A stretch of 64,000 bases of DNA from positions 8,681 to 72,680 of the forward strand of contig NASX01000017.1 in the NCBI GenBank assembly GCA_002085155.1. The letters are read 5' to 3'. A program made the translations under genes and the position numbers. The DNA is from Sorangiineae bacterium NIC37A_2 (lineage in GTDB: Bacteria; Myxococcota_A; Polyangia; Polyangiales; Polyangiaceae). Positions 32,503 through 41,222 of the stretch are shown piece after piece. The notes beneath the pieces were generated by a model. The model did not search any database, had not been told where the DNA came from, and worked only from the letters and a program-made list of their open reading frames with translations. Every line of letters begins with the position of its first letter. Position 1 is the stretch's first letter.

Positions 32503-33891
32503 TTGACGAAGCCTCGCCCTAGAAGCGACCAAGAGCAGGCAGGCCGCGCCGCGATCGAGGTCGAAGAAGAGCCATTTTCCCCCGTAGCGCGGGGCCTGGG
32601 TTTGCCTATCGGCATGCGGGATGCGCTCCAGGAGGAAATTTCTGAAGAGCGAGCCCTCGGTCGAGCCGTATCAAGGACCTTTGCGCTTTATGGCTACGAA
32701 GAGGTCGGCTTGCCCGCCTTCGAGTACCTCGACGTCATCTCGAGGGGGCTCGGCCACGTGGGTCCCGAGCTCTTGCTCCGTTTTGTCGAACCCGAGACCG
32801 GGCACATTGTCGCCCTGCGTCCGGACATGACTCCTCAAGTCGCCCGGCTCATCGCGAGCCGCTGGCCGGACGCGCCGCGCCCGCTGCGCCTCTCTTATTT
32901 GGGCAACGTCCTGCGCCGCCGACCCGAGCGCGCTCGTCACGACATCGAGGTCGTTCAATGCGGCATTGAGCTTGTGGGCGACGAGGGACTCGAGGCGGAT
33001 CTCGAGGTCATCTCTGCGACCCTCGGCGCTGTTCGCGCCGCAGGGCTCAAGGACTTTGTGGTCGACCTGGCCCATGGCGGGATCGCGCACGGGCTCCTTT
33101 CGGGGGTTTCGGGTGAACTCCGGGCCGCCCTTCTCGCCGACTTGGCCCGTAAGGATCAATCCCGGGTGGCGTCACGCGCGGAGCGAGGCGGCCTCGAGCG
33201 CGAGCTCGTGCGCACGCTTGCGGCTCTTCCGGAGCTCCAGGGCGGCGTCGAGGTGATCGAGCGGGCTCGCGCGCTCCCTGGTTTTGCTCCAGCGCTGCCT
33301 TTCGTTTTGGAGCTTTCAAGGCTCGGTGAGCGGGTGGCGCGCGCGGAGGACGGCCCCCGGGTGGTCTTCGATCTCGGGGAGACTCGTCCGGTTCCCTATT
33401 ACACGGGCATGATGTTCCAGGTACTCGCCGAGGGCCCGGGACAGGCGGTAGCCTCGGGCGGCCGTTATGATGAGCTCTATGCGCGCTTCGGGGTTCCTCG
33501 AGCGGCCGCGGGCGCGGCGGTGAACATCGACCACCTCGCTTGGGCAGTTTCGCTCGGGCGGAAGGAGCCCCCCCCAAGGCTTCGGGTGCTCGTCTTTGGA
33601 GCGGCCGAGGCGCCGACGAACGACGAAGGTCAAAAGGGGCTCGCGACCCTCCGCGCCCAGGGTATTCCGGCGGCGCCGCTGTTCCGAGCGACCTCCCGCG
33701 CCGATGCGCTCGAGTACGCCCGTCTCGGCAACTACTCGTTCGTCGCCGAAATGTCGGGCGGCGCGAGCGTTGTCCTCTATAGAACAAGCACACAGGCGGA
33801 AGTCGCCCGTGGAACTTTCGAGCAGGTCGCCCAGTTCATCGTGGCCCGCTCTCGAGCAGGAGATCCTGCGTTTGGTGCGCTCCACGGTTAA
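32503..33891 (+). CDS. hisZ: ATP phosphoribosyltransferase regulatory subunit (HisZ)
   Basis: The 462-residue product is a class II aminoacyl-tRNA synthetase paralogue related to HisS. It shows GLPIGMRDALQEEISEERAL, LRPDMTPQVARLIASRW, a conserved LRRRPERARHDIEVVQCG and a GGRYDELYARFG block, but lacks the C-terminal anticodon-binding domain expected in HisRS. HisZ forms a complex with short-form HisG and carries its feedback control in the first step of histidine synthesis. I take TTG 32503 as start because the conserved region begins before the first ATG (32614) and no earlier start is in frame. purA follows after 33 bp, a linkage seen in other bacteria, so co-transcription is likely. Confidence 0.85.
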   Translation: MTKPRPRSDQEQAGRAAIEVEEEPFSPVARGLGLPIGMRDALQEEISEERALGRAVSRTFALYGYEEVGLPAFEYLDVISRGLGHVGPELLLRFVEPETGHIVALRPDMTPQVARLIASRWPDAPRPLRLSYLGNVLRRRPERARHDIEVVQCGIELVGDEGLEADLEVISATLGAVRAAGLKDFVVDLAHGGIAHGLLSGVSGELRAALLADLARKDQSRVASRAERGGLERELVRTLAALPELQGGVEVIERARALPGFAPALPFVLELSRLGERVARAEDGPRVVFDLGETRPVPYYTGMMFQVLAEGPGQAVASGGRYDELYARFGVPRAAAGAAVNIDHLAWAVSLGRKEPPPRLRVLVFGAAEAPTNDEGQKGLATLRAQGIPAAPLFRATSRADALEYARLGNYSFVAEMSGGASVVLYRTSTQAEVARGTFEQVAQFIVARSRAGDPAFGALHG

Positions 33892-33924
33892 GACCGTGCT
33901 GTCCGTTGAGTTTGGAGAATATTC

Positions 33925-35229
33925 ATGTCCGCAGTCGTTGTGGTGGGTGCCCAGTGGGGCGATGAAGGCAAAGGCAAAATCGTCGACATCTACACTGAGC
34001 ACGCCGATTTTGTGGTGCGCTACGCAGGTGGTCCGAACGCGGGTCACACGCTGGTCGTAGGCTCCGAGAAGCTCGTGGTTCGGCTCCTGCCGAGCGGTAT
34101 CTTGCGGCCGAGTACTCGCTGTATCCTCGGGCAGGGCATGGTCGTCGATCCGGCCGTCTTGGTCGGAGAGATCGATGAGCTGATCCGGCGCGGCCAGACT
34201 GACGTGGAGAAGCGTCTCTTGCTGAGCGACCGCGCTCACATCATCCTTCCCTACCATATCGAGATCGACTCGCTACGCGAGAGCTCAGCGCCGCGCGATC
34301 GCGCCATCGGCACGACCAAGAAGGGCATTGGCCCTTGCTACGAGGACAAGGTCCGCCGCACCGGTATTCGTGCCGGAGACCTTCGGGACTTGGCCGCCCT
34401 CGAGGCAAAGATCGAGAGCACGCTCGGCCAGTGGCGGGCGACCATGGAAGCCCTCGGAGGAACGACCCCTAGCGCTCGAGAAATCGTCGAACAAGTTCGT
34501 CCCTTCGCTGAGCGCCTGGTCCCGCTCCTCGGCAACGCTTCGAAGGCCACCGATGACGCAATCCGCGCGGGCAAGCGCGTGATGCTCGAAGGCGCGCAGG
34601 GCACGCTGCTCGATGTGGACCACGGGACCTATCCCTACGTCACCTCGAGCTCAGCTGTTTCCGGTGGCGCTGCGATCGGTGCGGGCATCGGTCCGAACCG
34701 CATCGACACCGTGCTTGGTATCGTCAAGGCTTACACGACCCGCGTGGGCGAGGGACCGTTCCCGACGGAGCTGAAGGACGGGACCGGTGAACACCTCAGG
34801 AACGTCGGAGACGAGTACGGCTCAGTTACTCGCCGCCCGCGACGCACCGGCTGGCTCGACTTGCCGGGCCTCCGCTATGCCGCGCGCGTCAACGGCATCG
34901 ACGGTCTTGCCCTCACGAAGCTCGACGTCTTGACGGGCCTCGACACGATCCAGGTCTGTGTCGCTTATGACACTCCCTACGGCCGCACCACAGATCTCCC
35001 GATCGACCTGCTCACGACCCCCGGGCTCGTCGAGCCCGTTTATCGCTCTTTCCCGGGCTGGTCCGAGAACCTCGAGAACGTGCGCAGCCTCGACGAGCTC
35101 CCCGAGACCGTCCGAAGCTACGTCGACTTCATCGCCGAAGAGGTCGGGGTCCCGATGTATTTGGTGAGCGTCGGCCCGAGCCGGGACGCGACGATCGTCC
35201 TGAAGAGTCCCTACGCCGAGCGCGCCTGA
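33925..35229 (+). CDS. purA: Adenylosuccinate synthetase
   Basis: The 434-residue product has the full family length. The N-terminus VVVVGAQWGDEGKGKIVD holds the GTP P-loop equivalent and the catalytic Asp. The IMP-binding and dimer regions are complete (YAGGPNAGHTLV, GIGPCYEDKVRRTGIR, LEGAQGTLLDVDHGTYPYVTSS, GVGEGPFPTEL-type text). PurA joins IMP and aspartate with GTP to make adenylosuccinate, the committed step to AMP. The start is supported by TTTGGAG about 10 nt upstream. A GC hairpin follows the stop. Confidence 0.97.
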   Translation: MSAVVVVGAQWGDEGKGKIVDIYTEHADFVVRYAGGPNAGHTLVVGSEKLVVRLLPSGILRPSTRCILGQGMVVDPAVLVGEIDELIRRGQTDVEKRLLLSDRAHIILPYHIEIDSLRESSAPRDRAIGTTKKGIGPCYEDKVRRTGIRAGDLRDLAALEAKIESTLGQWRATMEALGGTTPSAREIVEQVRPFAERLVPLLGNASKATDDAIRAGKRVMLEGAQGTLLDVDHGTYPYVTSSSAVSGGAAIGAGIGPNRIDTVLGIVKAYTTRVGEGPFPTELKDGTGEHLRNVGDEYGSVTRRPRRTGWLDLPGLRYAARVNGIDGLALTKLDVLTGLDTIQVCVAYDTPYGRTTDLPIDLLTTPGLVEPVYRSFPGWSENLENVRSLDELPETVRSYVDFIAEEVGVPMYLVSVGPSRDATIVLKSPYAERA

Positions 35230-35254
35230 GAGCGGCTTCGCTTTGAACTCGGTC

Positions 35255-35284
35255 GCGCGAGCGCTGGCGAGGGCGCGCTCGCGC
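35255..35284. terminator. 10-bp perfect hairpin between convergent purA and the OmpA-like gene
   Basis: GCGCGAGCGC (35255-35264) pairs with GCGCTCGCGC (35275-35284) around a 10-nt loop. The position between two converging stops suits bidirectional termination. There is no U-tract on either side. Confidence 0.5.
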
Positions 35285-35317
35285 GGGGGCGCTCCCTGCT
35301 TTGGAAAGTGATCGTCC

Positions 35318-36427
35318 TCAGAAACGCGCTGTCACGAGGACGACCTCGAGTCGGCGGTTCTCGGCTTGGGCGCTCCGCGCCCGAGGATCCACCCGTGGCT
35401 CAGCGCCGAGGGCACTTCGGGTCTCAGGGTTTGCGCGATTCGTACTCCTGAGGGCCGAGGAGGCGGCTTCCAGCCATGCGGCGCTGTTCTTTTCGTCCGC
35501 GGCAACTGCCGTGTGCGCGACGACGATGGTGCGGAGGCCGGGGTGACCCTCGAGCAGCGCGCCGAGTCGAGCGAGATCGCTGCGCGTCTTGTCTCGAAGG
35601 GCAGCTCCCTCTGCTGGGTCCCGGAACTCGACGACAACCCCGCGGTCGTCGCGGTAGGCAGTGAATGAGTTCTCTGTGAGCTCACGCAAGAGCTGGTCGC
35701 TGACGTTGACCTGAGGCGCCGCCTTCGAGTTTTCTCGGCGCAGGGTGGTGAGCTCTTTCAAGCAGCCCGCGCGTAGCTCCGTCGCCCGCGGGAACATGTC
35801 ACGGCTCAGGCCTTTGACGTTGAGCTCTCCCTGAAGCTTCTTGAGCTGCTCTTCAAGGGGAGCGAGCTTTTCGTTCGGTGCTCCCAAGATGCGGGCCCCG
35901 AGACACAAGCTCTCGGCTTCGCTCGCGAGTTTTGCGGCGGCCTTGCGCCGGACCAAGAGCCGCTCGCTGTCGACCGTTTTCAGGTCAGAGACCGGCTCCG
36001 CGTCGAGCAGCACTCGCGCCTTGAGCTCGAGGGCTTCGACCTCGCCTTGGAGCGTAGCCTGAGCGCCATCGAGCAGGGCGAGCTGCTCTTCTTTCTTGGA
36101 GCGTTCCTGTTCGACGCGCTCGGCGCGGGCCATTGCGCGAGCGCTCCGGCTCTGGAGCGCGGCGAGCTCGTAGGCGGCGAGGGCTTGTTCTGCGACGATC
36201 TCAGCTTCGTCCGTCTTGCCAGCGTCGAAGAGCTCGAAGGCTTCTTTTTTCCTGCGATCGGCGTCTGCTTTGGCCTGGGGCGCGAGGTTGGCTGCGTCTA
36301 AGGAAGCTGGGGATCGGGACGCAGCGTCGGCGTCCGCCAAACTGCGGGGGGCAGGCTGTGCGGGGGCACAGGCGACGGTCATCCCGAGAGCGAGGAGCGA
36401 GAGGAGAAGAGAAGAAGAGGACCTCAT
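35318..36427 (-). CDS. Lipoprotein with coiled-coil and OmpA-like C-terminal domain
   Basis: The 369-residue product begins with a lipoprotein signal ending in LGMTVAC. A long Ala/Glu/Lys-rich coiled-coil region spans about residues 45-240. The last 120 residues have an OmpA/MotB-like pattern (FTAYRDDRGVVVEF, LLEGHPGLRTIVVAHTAVAADE and a final QAENRRLEVVLV), which normally binds peptidoglycan. It would tether the envelope to the wall. The start has a good Shine-Dalgarno (GAAGGAGC) and overlaps the stop of the upstream His-rich gene (ATGA), so the two are coupled. The canonical Asp/Arg pair of OmpA is only partly kept, so wall binding is likely but not certain. Confidence 0.8.
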   Translation of the reverse strand: MRSSSSLLLSLLALGMTVACAPAQPAPRSLADADAASRSPASLDAANLAPQAKADADRRKKEAFELFDAGKTDEAEIVAEQALAAYELAALQSRSARAMARAERVEQERSKKEEQLALLDGAQATLQGEVEALELKARVLLDAEPVSDLKTVDSERLLVRRKAAAKLASEAESLCLGARILGAPNEKLAPLEEQLKKLQGELNVKGLSRDMFPRATELRAGCLKELTTLRRENSKAAPQVNVSDQLLRELTENSFTAYRDDRGVVVEFRDPAEGAALRDKTRSDLARLGALLEGHPGLRTIVVAHTAVAADEKNSAAWLEAASSALRSTNRANPETRSALGAEPRVDPRARSAQAENRRLEVVLVTARF

Positions 36428-36957
36428 TTTTGTGCTCCTTCGAGCTCCTTGAGGCGGGCGAGAGCGCGGGCGCGCCGCGCTTCGGTCTGCTCCGTCAAAA
36501 GCCGAGCCCGTTCGATCCGGGCCTCGAGTTCGACGACCTCCTGTTCCTTCTGGTCAGCAGCTTTCTCGAGGGCCAGCGCGCGCTCCAGCTCCTTTTGCAC
36601 CTGCTCCCAGAGCTCAGCGAGCTCCTCGAGGCGAGGAGAGAGGCGCGCGCGGTCTTTGTCGACAACGGCCTGGGCTCGCTGCCGAGCGGCTTGAGCTTTC
36701 TTCAGGCTCGCGTCGTCTTTGCCGCGCGCTTTCGGGCGGGGTCCATGTCCGTGGCCGGGACCATGCCCATGCCCATGCCCGTGGTGCCCGTGAGCGCGTC
36801 CGTGGCCCTTCGGGCTCTCGGAAGGCGCAGGCGAAGCAGGAGGTGCGTCGGGAGCGGGCGGGCTTTCGGGAGTTTCAGCGTGCGCGAGGGCTGTCCAAGA
36901 GGCGAAGCCGAGCACGAGCGACCATGGGGTTCGACGCATCGCCCGCGAGCAGGCCAT
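36424..36957 (-). CDS. Exported His-rich coiled-coil protein
   Basis: The 177-residue product has a signal peptide cleaved near LAHAE. A second ATG at 36939 (MRRTPWSLVLG) may be the true start. A Pro/Ala/Ser linker leads to a histidine patch (RAHGHHGHGHGHGPGHGHG) coded partly by a GGGCAT-type hexamer repeat, then a basic stretch and a long charged coiled coil to the end. The His patch should bind Zn, Ni or Cu. It is also a run of small-His-small-His motifs like those methylated by METTL9-type enzymes, one of which is coded at 43.6 kb. It is coupled to the OmpA-like lipoprotein, so both probably work together in the periplasm. Confidence 0.75.
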   Translation of the reverse strand: MACSRAMRRTPWSLVLGFASWTALAHAETPESPPAPDAPPASPAPSESPKGHGRAHGHHGHGHGHGPGHGHGPRPKARGKDDASLKKAQAARQRAQAVVDKDRARLSPRLEELAELWEQVQKELERALALEKAADQKEQEVVELEARIERARLLTEQTEARRARALARLKELEGAQK

Positions 36958-37068
36958 GCGCGCTTGCTCTGGTCAAGCGGCTTGTGCGAGCCGGCCTTCC
37001 CCTGGTTTTTTCGAGCCTTCGAGGGAGTGAGATGCGTCCGAATCAGCGCACTGGTAAGGCGCTCGGCC

Positions 37069-38058
37069 ATGAAAGTCGCCGTCGTCATGGGAGGCCCGTC
37101 CGCCGAGGCGGAAGTGAGCCGCGTCTCGGCTCGCGCCATCATGGGTGCACTCGCGGAGCGCGGGTATGTCGCTGAGGCCATTGAGCTCAATGAAAAGGTC
37201 GCGGCAGAGCTGCTGTCCTTCGCGCCCGACGTTGTCTTTCCCATCGCCCACGGAGCTCTGGGCGAAGACGGCTGCCTTCAGGGGCTGCTTGAGATTTTGG
37301 GGCTGCCTTATGTGGGCTCCGGGGTCTTGGCGAGCGCCGTGGCTGCCGACAAGGCGCATACCAAAAAGCTCTATCGGGGCGCCCGGCTCCCGGTGGCCGA
37401 AGAATGGCTTCTCACGCGCGCTGAGCTCGAACGGGTCGCGCGCGACCCCGAGAGTTTTTACGGGGAGGCGCTGTCTCGTCTCGGGCCGGAGATGATCGTG
37501 AAGCCCAATACCGGCGGAAGCGCCGTGGGGACAACGCGCCTCTTGCGAGGTTTCTCGAAGGAAGAACTCGCGCGAGCCGTTGAGCTTTCCAGTCGCGTCT
37601 CGGAAGAGACCCTGCTGGAGACCTACTTCCGCGGGAGCGAGCTCACCTGCGGCGTGCTCGAGCGAGACGGAGTCCCTGTGGCTCTACCGCCGACGCTCAT
37701 CCACCAGCAGGTCTCCGGTTGGTATGATTTCGAGTCGAAGTACAAGAGCGGAGGCAGCCGTCACGAGTGTCCTGCGCCTTTTGCTCCCGAGATCTTATCG
37801 GCGATCCAAGAGGCGGCCCTCACCGCGCATCGGGTCATCGGCGCCCGCGACCTGTCGCGCACCGATTTCTTACTCTCCGGTTCCGAGTTCATCGTTCTCG
37901 AGACCAACATGCTGCCGGGGATGACACCTGTGTCTCTGTTCCCGGAAGCGGCCCAGGCCTTCGGGATCCCCTTTGCGGAGCTCATCGACGGCTTGGTGCG
38001 CACAGCGGCGAGTCGCAAACCGGCCCGGCCCGGTGAGGTCCCGGCATTCCCGAGCTGA
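37069..38058 (+). CDS. ddl: D-alanine--D-alanine ligase
   Basis: A much longer open frame starts at 36133, but homology starts only at ATG 37069 (MKVAVVMGGPSAEAEVS), giving 329 residues, the usual length. The ATP-grasp features are visible: the Gly/Ser start loop MGGPSAEAE, EDGCLQGLLEILGLPYVGSG, VAADKAHTK, MIVKPNTGGSAVGT and the metal-binding end FIVLETNMLPGMTPVSLFP. The enzyme makes D-Ala-D-Ala for peptidoglycan in the cytoplasm. It is monocistronic as far as can be seen, divergent from the His-rich gene. Confidence 0.95.
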   Translation: MKVAVVMGGPSAEAEVSRVSARAIMGALAERGYVAEAIELNEKVAAELLSFAPDVVFPIAHGALGEDGCLQGLLEILGLPYVGSGVLASAVAADKAHTKKLYRGARLPVAEEWLLTRAELERVARDPESFYGEALSRLGPEMIVKPNTGGSAVGTTRLLRGFSKEELARAVELSSRVSEETLLETYFRGSELTCGVLERDGVPVALPPTLIHQQVSGWYDFESKYKSGGSRHECPAPFAPEILSAIQEAALTAHRVIGARDLSRTDFLLSGSEFIVLETNMLPGMTPVSLFPEAAQAFGIPFAELIDGLVRTAASRKPARPGEVPAFPS

Positions 38059-38232
38059 AACGCCGGGCGACCTTGCTCTCAAGAGGGCCGAAGGGGCTCC
38101 AGGCGACCCCCGACGTCCAATTGCGGGACAAGAGGCGAAAACGCAGCCTGGTTCCAGTGCTCCAGCAACGCCCCAGCTTTTTTGAGGCGTGCTCGTGTTC
38201 TCTTTGGCGCGGGTTTTGTTAAACGGGGCGCC

Positions 38233-39528
38233 ATGAATAGCGGCCTCAAGGTCCTCGTTGTCGGCTCAGGAGGGCGCGAACACGCCCTCGCTCTCGGCCT
38301 CCTCCGCTCGCCGTCGGTCCGTGAAGTGCTGCTCTGTCCGGGGAGCGAGGGGATGATGGCGCTGCCCCCGGGCCTCTCGGATAAGAAGCTCGGGCGCGCC
38401 GAAGGCGAGCCGGCTGCTGTCGCTCGGGCGGAGCAGGTGGACCTCGTCGTGGTGGGTCCTGAGGTGCCGCTCGTGCGCGGTCTCGCCGACGAGGTGCGAG
38501 CGCTGGGCATCCCCTGTTACGGCCCGAGTCGCACTGCCGCCCAGCTCGAGGGCTCGAAGGCGTTCATGAAAGAGTTTTGTGAGCGGCACGGCATCTTGAC
38601 CGCTCGCGCGGTGATCGTCAGAAGCCCCGACGAGCTCGACGGCGCCCTCGCTCGATTCAAGGAGCCACCCGTGGTCAAGGCCGATGGACTCTGCGCAGGC
38701 AAGGGCGTGGTCGTCGCCGATACGATGGATGAGGCTCGCGATGCGGCCCGGCGCATGCTCACGGGCGAAGCCTTCGGCGACGCCGGCAAGATCGTGGTGC
38801 TCGAAGAGCGCTTGCTCGGCAAAGAAGCCAGTGTGCACGCGATCATCGACGGCAAGAGGGCGCTCACGCTGCCCGTGGCGCAGGATCACAAGCGCATCTT
38901 TGAGGGAGATCGCGGTCCGAACACCGGCGGCATGGGGACCTATGCTCCGGCGCCGCTTGTCGGTCCAGAGCTGCTCGCCGAGATTGAGCGAGAGGTCATC
39001 GGACGCGTGGTGCGCGGCATGGCCGAAGACGGGGTGCCTTTTGTGGGGACTCTCTTCGCGGGCATCATGGTGTCCCCGGACGGAAAGCCCTTTGTGCTCG
39101 AGTTCAATGTCCGCTTCGGCGATCCGGAGACGCAGGTGCTTATGGAGACGACCCGCGGCGACTTGGGGCTTGCGCTGCTGCGAGCGGCGCGCGGTGAGCT
39201 CGTCGGAAATGAGCTTGAGCCGTCGGGGCAGAGTGCTGTTTGTGTCGTTCTCGCGGCCCGAGGCTACCCTGAGTCGCCCCAGGTCGGCGACGCCATCAGC
39301 GGCATCGCTGAAGCCCTCGAAATCCCTGGAGTTCAGGTTGTCCACGCGGGGACTCGAGTCGTGGATGGACAGCTTGTGACCGCGGGAGGACGAGTCCTCG
39401 GAGTTGTCGGCTCCGGAGCGAATTTCGTGGAAGCGAGAGAGCGCGCTTACCGCGCCGCAGATAAGATCCACTTCGCAGGAAAACAAATGCGCCGCGACAT
39501 CGGCGCCCAAGCGCTTCCGCAGAACTGA
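38233..39528 (+). CDS. purD: Phosphoribosylamine--glycine ligase
   Basis: The ORF opens at 38182, but ATG 38233 (MNSGLKVLVVGSGGREHAL) matches the family N-terminus, giving 431 residues. The ATP-grasp core is complete: VVKADGLCAGKGVVVADT, FEGDRGPNTGGMGTYAPAP and FVLEFNVRFGDPETQVL. It ligates glycine to 5-phosphoribosylamine, the second step of purine synthesis. serC follows 61 bp later on the same strand, so a transcript with serC is possible though the pathways differ. Confidence 0.96.
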   Translation: MNSGLKVLVVGSGGREHALALGLLRSPSVREVLLCPGSEGMMALPPGLSDKKLGRAEGEPAAVARAEQVDLVVVGPEVPLVRGLADEVRALGIPCYGPSRTAAQLEGSKAFMKEFCERHGILTARAVIVRSPDELDGALARFKEPPVVKADGLCAGKGVVVADTMDEARDAARRMLTGEAFGDAGKIVVLEERLLGKEASVHAIIDGKRALTLPVAQDHKRIFEGDRGPNTGGMGTYAPAPLVGPELLAEIEREVIGRVVRGMAEDGVPFVGTLFAGIMVSPDGKPFVLEFNVRFGDPETQVLMETTRGDLGLALLRAARGELVGNELEPSGQSAVCVVLAARGYPESPQVGDAISGIAEALEIPGVQVVHAGTRVVDGQLVTAGGRVLGVVGSGANFVEARERAYRAADKIHFAGKQMRRDIGAQALPQN

Positions 39529-39589
39529 GCCGGGCGATAGCTCAAAACGGCTCACTCCCATCGATCGTCACCCAGAGACACCCTAAAGC

Positions 39590-40687
39590 ATGGCCCGCGT
39601 ACACAACTTCAATCCTGGTCCCGCCGCTCTTCCTTTGCCTGTGCTGGAGCGCGCGCAGCGTGAGCTCCTCGACTTCGAGGGCAGCGGAATGAGCATCATG
39701 GAACACTCCCATCGCGGTAAGGTGTACGAGAAGGTCCATGACGAAGCGCTGGAGCGGATGCGCCGGCTCATGGCCGTGCCCGATACGCACGAAATCCTCT
39801 TCTTGACCGGAGGCGCGACTCAGCAGTTTGCGCAGGTTCCGATGAATCTGCGCGCCGACGGGCAGAGCGCCGACTATGTGATCGGTGGCGTCTGGGGCAA
39901 AAAGGCGTTCAAGGAAGCGAGTCACCTAGGAAAGGCGCGCATCGCTGCGACGACTGAGCTCCCCGACGGACGATTCCTCCGGGTGCACAAGCCTTCGGAG
40001 CTGAGCGTCGATCCGAAGGCTGCTTACCTCCACATCACGAGCAACAACACCGTGATGGGGACCCAGCTGCACGACTGGCCCGAAGATCCCGGGATCCCGA
40101 TCGTGTGCGACATGTCGAGCGACATCCTGTCGCGCCCGATGGACGTGAGTCGTTTCGGGGTCATCTACGCGGGCGCCCAGAAGAACTTGGGTCCGAGCGG
40201 CGTCACCGTCGTCATCGTCCGGAAGGATTTGATCGAAAACGGTCGCAAGGACATCCCCTTTTCGCTCCAGTACCGCACGCAAGCCGCTGATAAGAGCCTG
40301 GCCAACACGGCGCCGACCTTTGCCATTTACATGCTGCGCAACGTGCTGGCCTGGGTCGAGGAGGCCGGCGGGCTCGCCTGGGCCATCGACCAAACCGAAA
40401 AGAAGTCGAGCGCTCTTTACAAAGTGCTCACAGAGCGCAGTGACATCTTCCGTCTGTCGGTGGAGCCCGAGAGCCGTTCCAAGATGAACGTGGTCTGGAA
40501 CATGGCGGCGCCTGAGCTGGAGGCGGAGCTTGTTCAGCGAGCCACCGCTGCCGGGTTTGTGGGTCTCAAGGGGCACCGCATTGTTGGTGGCCTCCGCGCT
40601 TCCATCTACAACGCAGTGCCGCTTGCTTCTGTGCTCGCACTCTGTGACTTCCTCCGCGGCTACGAGCCGGGGCGCCCGGGCGTTTGA
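39590..40687 (+). CDS. serC: Phosphoserine aminotransferase
   Basis: The 365-residue class V aminotransferase opens MARVHNFNPGPAALPLPVLE. EHSHRGKVYEKVHDEA follows, and the PLP-lysine lies in VIYAGAQKNLGPSGVTVVIV. The C-terminal half carries GLKGHRIVGGLRASIYNAV. It interconverts 3-phosphohydroxypyruvate and phosphoserine in serine synthesis and can serve in pyridoxal phosphate synthesis. Length and motifs are normal. Confidence 0.95.
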   Translation: MARVHNFNPGPAALPLPVLERAQRELLDFEGSGMSIMEHSHRGKVYEKVHDEALERMRRLMAVPDTHEILFLTGGATQQFAQVPMNLRADGQSADYVIGGVWGKKAFKEASHLGKARIAATTELPDGRFLRVHKPSELSVDPKAAYLHITSNNTVMGTQLHDWPEDPGIPIVCDMSSDILSRPMDVSRFGVIYAGAQKNLGPSGVTVVIVRKDLIENGRKDIPFSLQYRTQAADKSLANTAPTFAIYMLRNVLAWVEEAGGLAWAIDQTEKKSSALYKVLTERSDIFRLSVEPESRSKMNVVWNMAAPELEAELVQRATAAGFVGLKGHRIVGGLRASIYNAVPLASVLALCDFLRGYEPGRPGV

Positions 40688-40766
40688 TCATCTTCGCCCG
40701 GCGCGAAAAGGGTCGCGACTGGATTTTTGAGTCACTCGGCGCTTCGCTGTCGTTCATGGAAGGACG

Positions 40767-41168
40767 ATGCGCCCGGTTGTTCTGAGCCCACCGGCGGAAA
40801 GTGATCCGCTCGCTCGCGAGCTCGAGCGGCGGGTCCTCGCGAATCTGAAGAAGCCAGAGGTGCGCCGTGTCTTCGCGCGGATGTGGGCAACTGTGGTTGT
40901 GGTTTGTCGGCCGAGTCCCGCGTCCGGCGGAGACGCGGGGTACTCACGGGGCACTACGCTCACCCTGCGCTTTGATTATGGAGTCCTCACGATCCACGAG
41001 GGCAGGGTGGGCCGGCCCGACATCACACTTTGGGGAACAGCGGAAGAAATTCTAGGACTTAGCTTGCTTCGCACATTGTTACCAGGTGTGGGTGCGCAGG
41101 TGTTTGGGAAGGGAGCGCACCCCCGCCTCGTGTATCGACTGGTGAGAATTCTCGACGACGGCTCATAG
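40767..41168 (+). CDS. Small SCP2-like protein
   Basis: The 133-residue product starts at an ATG preceded by GGAAGGA. The C-terminal half has the pattern LTLRFDYGVLTIHEGRVGRPDITLWGT, then a hydrophobic stretch, similar to SCP-2 sterol-carrier-like proteins that bind lipids in a hydrophobic tunnel. There is no signal peptide. The assignment is weak and rests on this one block. It precedes the FHA genes by 54 bp on the same strand and may be part of their operon. Confidence 0.55.
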   Translation: MRPVVLSPPAESDPLARELERRVLANLKKPEVRRVFARMWATVVVVCRPSPASGGDAGYSRGTTLTLRFDYGVLTIHEGRVGRPDITLWGTAEEILGLSLLRTLLPGVGAQVFGKGAHPRLVYRLVRILDDGS

Positions 41169-41222
41169 GTTAGCTACCCTGGTCTGAGCGAGCGGATTTT
41201 TGTCGCTGCTCGTTCTGGTCGC

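Noticed and set aside
36133-37068. 312-codon N-terminal extension of ddl
   Set aside because: Antisense to two coupled minus-strand genes. Ligase homology starts at 37069.
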